From positions 49,370,291-49,434,290 of the forward strand of contig OX419755.1 of NCBI GenBank assembly GCA_948567375.1: a DNA stretch of 64,000 bases. The letters run 5' to 3'. Source of the stretch: Lunularia cruciata. Taxonomy: Eukaryota > Streptophyta > Marchantiopsida > Lunulariales > Lunulariaceae. Shown here piece by piece: positions 55,049 through 64,000 of this stretch. The notes beneath the pieces were generated by a model. It was given only the letters and a program-made list of their open reading frames with translations. It searched no databases and had not been told where the DNA came from. Both the position numbers and the translations under genes were made by a program. The stretch's first letter is position 1, and the number at the start of each line of letters is the position of its first letter.

Positions 55049-56603
55049 CTACCATGGTTTGTACTTAAATTTGTTGTTGGGTCCAATTAAATTGACCTTA
55101 CGACGTTCAAGCCAAAGTAGACCTAGAATGATATCATAGTGTAGAGGTGCCACTAAAAACCTCATACGCTCCAAATACTCCATCCCACTCTTGAAGGTAA
55201 CAAGATGTGAAATACAAAATGCAGAACCCTTTCTACCATCTGCCATCATCAATCTATTTCCAATTACTTGCTTGATAGGAATTACTTTGCTACTTGTATA
55301 GATATGCAATTCTTTGAACTTCCAAAATCAACCAAAATCCTACAACCCCGATTAGATATCATACCTTGCAAGTGAAGCAAACCTACATAGGTCAAGCCTT
55401 CAATCCCATTGGAACTAATCAATCTCCTAGTAGGCAGCTCAAAATCTCCTATTGGGATTCCTTGTTTCCATGATCATTCTACTCCACAAACTCCATCTAG
55501 GTAACTTGTCGAGGTAGCCCATTCTAGAGTGGACATTCAGCAATGCAATGTTCCAATTGGCAAGAATAAAAACAACCACCATTTTGTCATTGTTTCTCTC
55601 TATTTGTAGTGCCAAGTGGTCTTTGTTGAATGGTATCAATCTTTGTTGGTGCCGGCTCCTCCATCCATGTGTAGTGTATTGGTAGGTTTTGTGGAGGTCA
55701 AGGTCAAGACCAAGTTGTTACAACCAAGGAATCAAAATTTTTGGCCAACCACATGGCTTCCTCCAAGTGTTGTGGCTCCTGCATGGTTACCTCTAATTTG
55801 GTTCTTGACTTCAAGCTCCTCACAAATCAATCTAGAGCTTCACCTTCTAGATATCTAGAATTTGCATGATGGTGTTCTAGAATTGCATGATGTAACTTCT
55901 TATAGAACCGATTTGTTATAATTTTTCCAACCTATCCTGTGCAACTTGTGTGGCATTTATAGCTTGGAACCAATTAATTATTTCACTCTTGAATTCTGCC
56001 CGTGTCAAGATTGGTGCAAAAATTGTCATTCAGCTTGCTCCACTCGGAATCTCCACCATAGCTTTGCTACTCCATCAAATTGGCTAGAAGCCAAGAGAAC
56101 CTATTTTAGCTCATTTTGTAGATTAGTAGCTTCAAAATAACATTCACAATCAAACACAAAATTCTTCACTGCACTCTAGAGATTCTTGCCTTCAAATACC
56201 TTGCGTTTAGGGAATTGTATTTGTTCTTCTCCTTCTTGAACTTATACTCTCTCTCTATGTGCTCTTGTTGTCAAAGATCTTATTCATCCAACAATTGAGC
56301 AAGGTGCTCAATTTGTTGCTGCATAGCAAGGAGAACATTGGACATTGCCACCATGGTTGCTACTCTATCACGCCACCCCTAATCTATCTAATTTATTAAC
56401 ACATAGAAGTAGCATATCCACCGTTCTCCATAAGTTACCACCGGAAGCACCAAGGGTTCCTCAGATATGGTGATCATATGCAGAAAATCTTGTCCAAAGT
56501 ATGAGGTGATGAATTGCATGAAACGATACTTGGGTAGTACTTGGACACAAAAATCCCAATGGTTTGGTGGAAGTGGATTTGGTTGTCCATAAATCTCATC
56601 CAT
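55049..56603 (-). pseudogene. Gypsy copy B gag and protease
   Basis: Gag opens with an ATG at 56603, shortly after the primer-binding site (MDEIYGQPNPLPPNHWDF). A degraded zinc-knuckle region lies near 55540-55580. The protease at 55309-55049 reads VPIKQV-type residues, then LVAPLHYDIILGLLWL, which is the ILGM.WL-type segment of gypsy proteases. Frames are interrupted repeatedly. Confidence 0.7.
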
Positions 56604-56625
56604 CTCATTCTAACTCTGATACCAA

Positions 56626-57045
56626 TGTAAAAGATTGAGATCAAGGAGAGAAATAAGAGAATGGAAACTCACATTGGGACACTTAAATGCGAAAAAACTC
56701 CAAATGCTTAGCATGAGCTTTGGCTTTGGTATTTATAGGTAGCATACAAGGCCCTTGAGAAGCTTCTCAAGAAGCTTCCTTGAACCGCTTTCTTAGATTG
56801 CAAGCCAAGTTAACTAGGAAACTTCTGAAGAAGCTTCCTTCTAGAAGCCACCTACTTGGCGTGCAAGCTAGTTGGAAGCTTCTAGAAGTTTCCTTCTAGA
56901 AGCTATCTACTTGGAGTGCAAGTTAGCTAGTTGGGAAGTTTCCCAAGAAGCTTCCTAGATGCTTATGGAATATTCTGGGCTAATTTGGCTTATTCTCTAC
57001 TTTGTTAGCCTCACTAACTACGTCGCTGAACTCCATATTGTTATA
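56626..57045 (-). repeat. 5' LTR of gypsy copy B
   Basis: Begins TGTAAAAGATTGAGATC and ends CATATTGTTATA on the + strand. The primer-binding site at 56613-56625 (minus) reads TGGTATCAGAGTTA. Confidence 0.9.
56730..56892 (-). promoter_or_regulatory. TATA box and heat-shock-element array in copy B LTR
   Basis: On the minus strand TATAAATA (56737-56730) lies downstream of GAAGCTTC at 56759-56766, further pairs at about 56771-56778 and 56829-56836, and the four-module GAAGCTTCTAGAAGTTTC at 56875-56892. The arrangement matches that in the solo LTR at 39905. Confidence 0.6.
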
Positions 57046-57415
57046 GATGGACACGGCATTTGACACATTTGTCAAGGAATAAACAAGAGCTTATCATGTT
57101 AGGCGCCAAGGGGTACGACTCTCACTCTCATACTTTGTAGCATATTTTGAACATGTGTCCATTTCCCTATAGAGGGTAGGGGTTGGTGCAATCTATAAGA
57201 GAGCAATCACACTAGGTGATGCTTCTTTGGATGCTCCAATTGTTTGTGGACCATATGACTTGCATACCTCGGATATCTTAGGTGCAATAGGGCAGATCTT
57301 TCATATCAACTCAATTGGGGCTTAGCCCAATTTTACCTATTTTGTCTTACCCTTGTATGGCTTAATAAGATCTTCCCATCCTTTTTGTTTTCAACACGGT
57401 CACCCTTTCTCTAGA
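57046..57415 (+). pseudogene. Non-LTR element 3' end
   Basis: Continues the non-LTR element after gypsy copy B, with short coding remnants (YKRAITLGDASLDAPI near 57190). The 3' end block then follows: GGATATCTTAGGTGC, ATTGGGGCTTAGCCC, GGCTTAATAAGATCTTCCC and ACACGGTCACC. The same end is seen in the truncated copies at 23209, 23741 and 42985. Confidence 0.65.
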
Positions 57416-60030
57416 AAGCCACATAGAATTTCAAAATCAAAATTTGAATTGGGATATTTCATAATGTCTAAGCAGAATTGTCCTCTACTGCACATTATGA
57501 TATTGATAGAATTTTGGTTGGTTTGAGCAAAGGACATATTATGTGCTTTCCAATTAGAAAGTGTTGGATGTTTATGAAAAGAATAGTGATATCCATAAAA
57601 AAATTTTATGGGCAGTCATAATAGGGGTAATCAAAGTGAGGTGGAATATGGTGTTTTTGTTTGAAAAAATATGGCAGTTAGGTTGGTCCTATAAAAAAAC
57701 TAGTGTGTCTCATAAATCCAGACCATAGTGATTCTAGAAACATTCACTAGAAAATTGTTATGGTATAGGATGTTTCATTATTTTTATGGGACAAAAGGAT
57801 ATAAGAGTTCAGTTGTGCAAAGTTAAGAACAAATGCCCTTCTAACATGTGGTTTTGTAAGTAGTGGACATGTGGAAGTAAGGGACCACCATCCCAAATAT
57901 AAATAATTTCCAGTGAACGAATAAGGGGCCTTGGTTTCCCACTTTCAAATTTCAAAATATGAACGTGCATGTACCCCTTCATTGTGAATATTTTCCTCCC
58001 ACAAGCACCCTTTGAAGACTTGAAAGTGAAATTGAGATTCAAAGTGCAAAAGTCAAAGTAGTTTTATCTATGAAAAGAAGCCCAATTTGTGATCACCCAT
58101 GTTCAAAAAGCAAAGACACACTTTGGGCAGCATATGAAGAAGAAATTAAGGATGTTAATGTCTCCAATTTTGAGCATACAATTTTGGGCCGACTTTGTTT
58201 TGATCCATTAACTACATAGAATTGGTTCAACTACGGACAGTTCACAGATTATTATTTATGCTCCAATTCTTTTCAGCTCCTCCAAGCACATGTACATCTT
58301 CATACATCAGTCTAACTCATATTCAACCTTTGTCACTAAGTGTATCTTCTTGTCTATCATATCGTCCAAATTCCTTACTTGTTTATCCAAACTCAAGATT
58401 CCTAAGTCATTGGAGAATGGTATCAATAGTTCCTACTCCTCTTGTGAACAATTCATTTTGTATGCCTTGTCCTCTAAATGTGCCTCCTCGTATGATGAGA
58501 TGTAAAGGAAATGCAAAATGATATTCATCAATGAAACAACAAGATTACTCACTAGCCCATCAACTTTCGTTGACCATGTGAAAATCTCCCAAAAAAGAAT
58601 TTGGATTAACAATTTTGTATGTTTGCATCCTTGAACTTGCTTCAACTAAAAAGAAAAGAAAGATTTTGGAAGCACTATATTGAACTCATTGAGCTACAAT
58701 AAATGAAGGACTTGTACTTGTAGTATGCAATTTCAAAAAGTCTTTTGAGGAGCAATAAAAAAATGCTAAGATGAGCTTTAATTTTAGTATTATTCAATCA
58801 AATAGAAATGAGACAAAAAAATTTCCAAATTTATTTGAAGTTATCTCTATTGTGGGCACAAATCAATGGAAAATGCTAAAAGCATACAATGAATGGTGCC
58901 AAATCTCCTCCTACCAAGACATGGAAAACTAACTAAATGACTAATTTCTACCAAGGGAACATGTGGGTTGGGAAATTCATGGTTATTGTATTCACAATTC
59001 TGGTTATGCTTGTTTCTTGTTTCATCAATAATTGTTATGGTATTGTTTTGTTTCACCTTTCCGGACTGTCTAAATACTTTGAGGTTGTTACAATTTAATC
59101 ATTTGATCTCTCCTGTGAGTGGATTATGGGTACTATTCTTTTTCCTCCTCATATCTTTGAGTGCAGATGTTCTAAATTCTTTGAGGTTGCTACAATTTGT
59201 CCATTTTGATCTCTCATGTGAGGGAATTATGCATACTATTCTTTTTCCTCCTCACATTTTTTAGCGCAGATGTTGGTGATGTAAAGAAGCTACTTGATGC
59301 TCAGAATTGGCCATGAGTGCATGTCTGAATCAAAAGGTGAAAGTATTTCCAACAAATAGATTTCAGTAAGTGTTGTCAGATAGAAACTTTTGCCATCAAT
59401 GGTATTTCAAACTTGCAACACCACAAATTTGCTAGATTTGAATTCCAAATTAGAATCAACTGGAATAATGAAGACCTAGGAGCTAGAATAGCAGGCCTAC
59501 TAGCTTGCATGGGTTGTAAAGGCCTGTGCTTAGCAAATTGCATCCCTTGGAGACTTAGATCAGGCACAACAATTGAAGCACCAACACCTATCTCTAGTTT
59601 TTGAGTTGAGATTGAGGGTGTATATTTGAACTATTTTCTATCCACACATTTCTTAAACATTTGTTATCATCTACCATATCTCCCAGCCAAGAAACCAGTT
59701 CTGCGGTTGCAACTCCAAGTTGAACCAACTTCCATGCTCTGCAAGCACCCTCCTTGCATGAGATGTTGCATACCAATGCGGATATTGAATGTTATATTCA
59801 TGGAATGTATCAATCTTCATTTCTGCATTTGAACTTAGAAGAAAAAATAATTCTTCATAGTAGATCACTATAAGGGACTTGTTGGATCACACATAGGGGT
59901 TGAACTAGCAATTCAGATAGGAAGTAAGGGTAAACAAGTAATATCAAGCTATTGCACATTATCAAGCTCTCAAGCTATTGCACATTATATTGAAAATGGA
60001 AAGGATTTGAAGGATCAATAACTCCTACAC
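57416..60030. other. Interval with no supported gene
   Basis: 57445-57560 is the dispersed repeat shared with 45225-45345. Beyond that only short, unrelated frames appear on both strands. An inexact repeat of TTTGAGGTTGYTACAATTT with CTCCTCAYATTTT occurs at about 59083-59160 and 59182-59260. Confidence 0.45.
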
Positions 60031-60051
60031 CAAGATATGTCAAAAAGGAAT

Positions 60052-60420
60052 ACACTTACCTTCCAAAAAATGGATCACCTTTCTTTTTTTGTTGCATATA
60101 ACCTGCCCATTCATAGAATAGAACCCTTTGCGGTTGAAACATATTTCTGTATCTATAGCAGGTCTTTGTGCCAAGGGGAAGAGAGTACCGTCAACAAGTC
60201 CTACACATCCTGCAAAACCTCTCAACAAACAAAGCACAAATCCTAGTCCTTTCCTTAAGGTCTGACCATTGCACCTTGTTGCACATGATGGAAATCCATC
60301 ACTTTGTTTGTATAAGCAATTGTGGATCTTGTACTAATACCCCAAATGTCCAAACTTATTGAGAGCACAAGAAACCTAAATCCACACATGGGCTTGATTT
60401 CTCCACTCTTCCTACATCTC
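60052..60420 (-). pseudogene. PIF/Harbinger transposase fragment
   Basis: On the minus strand the frame reads SLDIWGISTRSTIAYTNKVM, then CVGLVDGTLFPLAQRPAID with the first catalytic Asp, and FNRKGFYSMNGQVICNKK, ending VIHFLEG/K at an intron-like GTAAGTG. It aligns to 9560-9222 of the complete element and is clearly related but diverged. No second exon is recognisable, so this is a fragment. Confidence 0.8.
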
Positions 60421-60876
60421 AAATACAAGATGTTCAGTCAAAATTTCCACCAAAGACCTTGTCCATGCATGTTAGTTGTTTGAAGGAGCTATTGTCTAGA
60501 TTTCTGAAATATTTGTCACAAAATGGGTGCTTTGGAAACCTTTTTTTCAATCTAGAAAATGTAGCACATATGCCTCAACGCCCTACCCAAATTTTATCAT
60601 GATATTCTCAAATAAGATAAGTCTTCATTTCAAGACTTACAAACAAATCTATGAAGGATTTCACAAAAAACCTTTGGATGCTTCTACAAAATTCATCTTG
60701 TAAGAAATAGTTGTATGCCTTCCTTTGGTGCTCTTTAAACAACTTGGCTATCCAACCTTCTTGTCTATTGAGAGTGCTCAAGTACTTCCTAATTTACAAC
60801 GATTCTCCTTCATGCAAATCCTCAAAGAAAGATTCAAGAGCAAAGACAACATGCTCACCAATATCTCCTACTTCTA

Positions 60877-61155
60877 TTATGGTGTAAAATCATCTCCAAC
60901 ACAATCTTCTTCCTCCATCATTTCTTGTTCATTATAGAACCTTGCTCTAGATAGCATGTCAGCCATTGGATTTCCCATACCAAGAATGTGCTTAAAATCT
61001 AGATTCAATATCTTGATATATGTTATCCATCTAAGCATAGCAATATCAAGAGTTGAACAACCTATAATCATACCAAGTAGCAGCAAACAATCTATTCCTA
61101 CAGTCAGTGGTGCTCCTATGAAATATTCCATATTTGCCTTCAGACTAGAAACCAT
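60877..61155 (-). pseudogene. Gypsy RNase H C-terminal fragment
   Basis: Reads GIDCLLLLGMIIGCSTLDIA, MLRWITYIKILNLDFKHI and GNPMADMLSRARFYNE, the conserved end of RNase H and the link to integrase. A following acidic stretch (EEEDCVGDDF) is typical of this linker. Confidence 0.85.
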
Positions 61156-61559
61156 CCCCCATGACTCCCTCTTAACCGGATGATAATCTTGTTGCCTCCA
61201 GTTTAAAACCTTAGCACCAAATCTAATTGCATATCTTTGGCCATCCTCATCCTCCTATCCTACTGCCCAACCAACACCAATAAAACTAGTATCAACTATA
61301 AGAAAGATATACTTATCTCCATCATACAATGCCTTCCTCAACACAGGTGTAGAAATTAATAGTTTCTTCAACTCTTACATGGAATAAATCTGCTTCTCCT
61401 CCCATCAAAATTTCTCTACTTTCCTTAATAGTTGGTACCTTGGATCTGCAACATGCACAAAGTGAGGAATCCAAGTCCTATAAAATAGAAAAGCACCTAA
61501 AAATCTCCTAATGTCTATCCTAGTGTTGCATATCTTGTGGATGCTCACTATGGCTTACA

Positions 61560-62500
61560 CTTTCTTTGGACTTGGGCTTCCTACAGTACGGTCCACACAA
61601 ATGTCTAAAGACAAGTACTTCACAAACCCCAAAGGTCAATTTCTCCCCTTATAATGTCAAATGTACTTCCTCCAATCTTGATAGAATGTTTTCACAATCT
61701 GTATTCCCACAACTCTCTATATCCAAATGCTCATCCTTGTCTATTTCCACACATCCTTTAATAAGTACATCATCCAAGAAAGGCATAATTTTCTTTAGAA
61801 TGAATTCCCATAAAACCATGTGCATGCCACTCATAATATGGGCTATATAATTTTTTGCTCCTTGAGGTAATGTACACATCCCCAACAAACCAATGGTGTC
61901 TTCATTGTTGTCAAATCTCTACTCCTCTAAGCCAATTGAAACTAATCATATCCAAAATATAGATCCCCATAGAATATATGGATCTACTTGCAAACTCCTC
62001 CATTGTAGGTCCCACACCCATGTACCTAATGGTAACTTGGTTCATAGGTTGTATATCTTGTATAAACCTGAGTTTCCCATTCTTTTTAGGAATTGTAAAT
62101 TACCCACTAGAATATGGAGCTATTGATGGCTCTAAAATTTCCATTTGAACCTTCTCATTCAACAAAGCAATGAGACTCAACAAATGAGCTTTAGGAATAG
62201 AAATTAATCTCAAATTCCATGGAACATACAGAAAATGATCATAAGCAATACGATGGTTGGATCAACACATTCTATTTCTAACAAATGAAAAGCAAAGGCT
62301 TTACTATGTTTGGATGACATTTTGGTTAATGCTTTCTTTTCTTTATCTATAAGAAAATTTCCCTCTCCAACCTTCAACATCTTCAATGTCTCTTCCATGA
62401 ACCAATGATCCACTCTTAGGCTCTCTAAGGCTTTGCTCCTTTGATGTGTGTCCCGACTATTGTAGCAAATCCATAGGTTGTGGATGAGCAATTTGCTTCA
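61560..62500 (-). pseudogene. Gypsy reverse transcriptase
   Basis: From 62491 the frame shows the pre-RT segment (LKVGEGNFLIDKEKKALTKM, KAFAFHLLEIECVDPTIV). At about 62110-61900 it shows IPKKNGKLRFIQDIQPMN and YMGVGPTMEEFASRSIYSMG. At 61888-61649 it shows GMCTLPQGAKNYIAHIM and the catalytic region MPFLDDVLIKG. Several frame changes occur. Confidence 0.85.
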
Positions 62501-63219
62501 CCTTCTTATCAACAATTTTATACTTTGTCTTAACCAGTACCTCTTGGTACTCAAAACTTCTCTCCTTCTTGCAAAAATCATCCATTATACCATAAACCTC
62601 CTTGGAGCATTTACATTTAATAGTTTCTTCACCCATATCCATAGAATAATTGTAGATCTTTGACAATGCACTCAAATCATCCAAGAAATACTACTCTTTC
62701 AAAATCCTTGATACAAATTCTCTTCCTTCTATTTCTTTTTCTTTCAGTAACACATATTGCATATGTCTAACATAATCTCTTCTTCCTCTTTCTAAGTTCT
62801 CCACTTGGTAAATGATACACAACCATCCTGTATAGTACCCACAAAAATCAATACAAAGTAGCATGGAGCACGTGGAATCCTATGTGAATCAGCAAGGACC
62901 ACCTTGTAAGGCTAAATACTCTTGGGTAACCAATAGCAAAGTAGAAGAACTTATCTTTTTCACCCTTGTGAAGTGAGGATCCATGGTAACCAGTGCCACC
63001 ACATTCTTGCCTTGTAATTGCACCTCCTTAAAATCCTATTCCTCAAGAACATCAACAAACTCCTTCCATATCTTAAGTAAAGACACATCCCTCAATTTGT
63101 TCTTATTTTGGTGATGGTTGGTACACATAGTTAGGAATTGGACCGCCTTTGTGCAATCCCTACTCCTTAGCTTGGCATACATAGATCTGTCATCTAGAAA
63201 CTTGGTCTTTATCCTAGTC

Positions 63220-63947
63220 TAGTTATGTTAGGCTGACCCAACAAGATTGGTATGTAGCATTCTCATCAATAAAGAAATTTTAGGAAGCATTAACACCCTT
63301 GATAGTCACCTTAAAATTAAGACATGCCCATATAACCCACTTCTGTTTTCATTCACTCCTCTGAATTTCCAATCATGATAAGTATCAATAGGCCACAGCC
63401 CCTTATCATAAAAATCTTGAGAAATCAGATTTTATTCTGAACGGTGATCAATCAAAGCTACAACTGTTCTTCCAAACCTTCCAACTTGACTAAATTTTAT
63501 GTTGTAGCTCTTGACCAATGGTTATGGCTTAAATGGCTTTCCACCTCCTTGGCTCCAACATCATCTTCCAACCTCACTTGAAAACTTTTAGAGGTAGGTT
63601 TGGAGTGAAGCATTTAGCACATCCATCCTTCTTGCCCATGCCTTTCCTTGGTAATCTTCTTTAGTTTGAGTTTCAAGCAATTTGGGCCCATCCACCACAT
63701 AGCATGTTCTCTTGATTATATCAATAATCACTTCATGAAACTTCCTCCTAGTAATGCCAAGTATTTCCCTAAGCATAAATTCCACCTTCTCATTCAAGAT
63801 CTTATCCTCCAAAGTCTTCTTCAAATTAGTTGTGGGTTTGATCTTAGATTGGAGTTTGTAAGTCGTTAATTTACCTCTTTGGTCCTTCCCACCCCTTCCA
63901 AGTGTTTGCTGAGCTTCTTCTTCAGCCATCCCTTTATCCATGAGCAT
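63220..63947 (-). pseudogene. Gypsy gag end and aspartic protease
   Basis: The frame at 63947-63588 contains YKLQSKIKPTTNLKKTLEDK, VEFMLREILGITRRKFHEVI and DIIKRTCYVVD, the gag end typical of this gypsy type. Near 63470-63230 residues such as ALIDHRSE...LISQDFYDKG and GLYGHVLILRVTIKG follow, as expected for the protease active site (DHGSE-like). Stops interrupt it. Confidence 0.65.
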
Positions 63948-64000
63948 ATCCTTCCTAGTGGTTTGTTTTCTCTTAACTTCAGGCTCTAGTGTAAGCCTCC

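Larger units (their letters stand above)
50731..57045 (-). mobile_element. Ty3/gypsy retrotransposon, copy B (HSE-LTR family)
   Basis: The LTRs are 50731-51142 and 56626-57045. The flanks are GATAG (50726-50730) and GATGG (57046-57050), a 5-bp target duplicate with one change. A primer-binding site TGGTATCAGAG lies next to the right LTR on the minus strand, and a purine tract (GTGGGGGAA) lies next to the left LTR. Domain order on the minus strand is gag, protease, RT, RNase H, integrase, chromodomain region. A solo LTR of another family (51391-52075) is inserted in the 3' part. It is closely related to copy A. Confidence 0.93.
60560..64000 (-). mobile_element. Ty3/gypsy retrotransposon of another lineage, cut by the window edge
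   Basis: The minus strand carries, from the right edge leftwards, gag-protease, RT, RNase H and post-RNase H remnants, all interrupted by stops. The proteins differ from the other gypsy elements here (for example DIAMLRWITYIKILN and ADMLSRARF in RNase H). No LTR is visible within the window. Confidence 0.8.

Noticed and set aside
58433-59868. Short minus-strand frames as the missing second exon of the Harbinger fragment at 60052
   Set aside because: None contains the expected PGSCHD or GDSGY segments.

Overview
The window is nuclear DNA of a land plant, almost certainly from a large, repeat-rich genome. The evidence is spliced plant-type genes (two three-exon 2-oxoglutarate dioxygenases), a eukaryotic tRNA gene, and dense nested plant transposons: PIF/Harbinger, MULE/FAR1-like, Ty1/copia, several Ty3/gypsy lineages and a non-LTR element. 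I cannot name the species. The element mix (this non-LTR reverse transcriptase type, several gypsy lineages) would suit a non-seed plant such as a fern, lycophyte or bryophyte, but that is inference.

Layout. (1) 1375-10817 is a PIF/Harbinger DNA transposon with matching terminal inverted repeats and a 3-bp target duplication (AAT). It holds a DNA-binding-type ORF1 on the + strand, a DDE transposase on the - strand, an unexplained minus-strand gene-like block between them, and several GC-rich or minisatellite arrays. (2) 11740-21139 is a MULE with about 250-bp diverged terminal inverted repeats and a 9-bp target duplication (TTCTTATTT). Its FAR1-like transposase is split by a Ty3/gypsy element (14739-19883, target duplication TCCAC). 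(3) 21149-26370 is gene-poor, with 5'-truncated non-LTR 3' ends and one uncertain minus-strand coding block. (4) 26725-42215 is a Ty1/copia element. It is broken in its reverse transcriptase by another Ty3/gypsy element (30261-39166), which itself contains a fragment of a third LTR element. It is broken again in RNase H by a solo LTR (39905-40329), and in its 3' LTR by a 1.3-kb insert.

(5) 42760-47850 is the host-gene part: a tRNA-Ile(UAU)-like gene and two tandem copies of a 375-residue 2-oxoglutarate/Fe(II) dioxygenase gene, each in three exons. (6) 48240-57415 is a decayed non-LTR retrotransposon split by a solo LTR (49896-50307) and by a complete Ty3/gypsy element (50731-57045) of the same family as the 14739-19883 copy. 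(7) 57416-64000 holds little recognisable sequence, then a second Harbinger transposase fragment and a Ty3/gypsy element of a different lineage that runs off the right edge.

The most interesting signal is in the LTRs of the gypsy family seen at 14739, 19456, 39905, 49896, 50731 and 56626. Upstream of a TATA box they carry arrays of alternating GAA/TTC modules in the exact geometry of heat-shock elements, which suggests a heat-responsive retrotransposon promoter comparable in principle to Arabidopsis ONSEN. Apart from the two dioxygenase genes and the tRNA, nearly every recognised coding region is transposon-derived and most are broken by stops or frameshifts.
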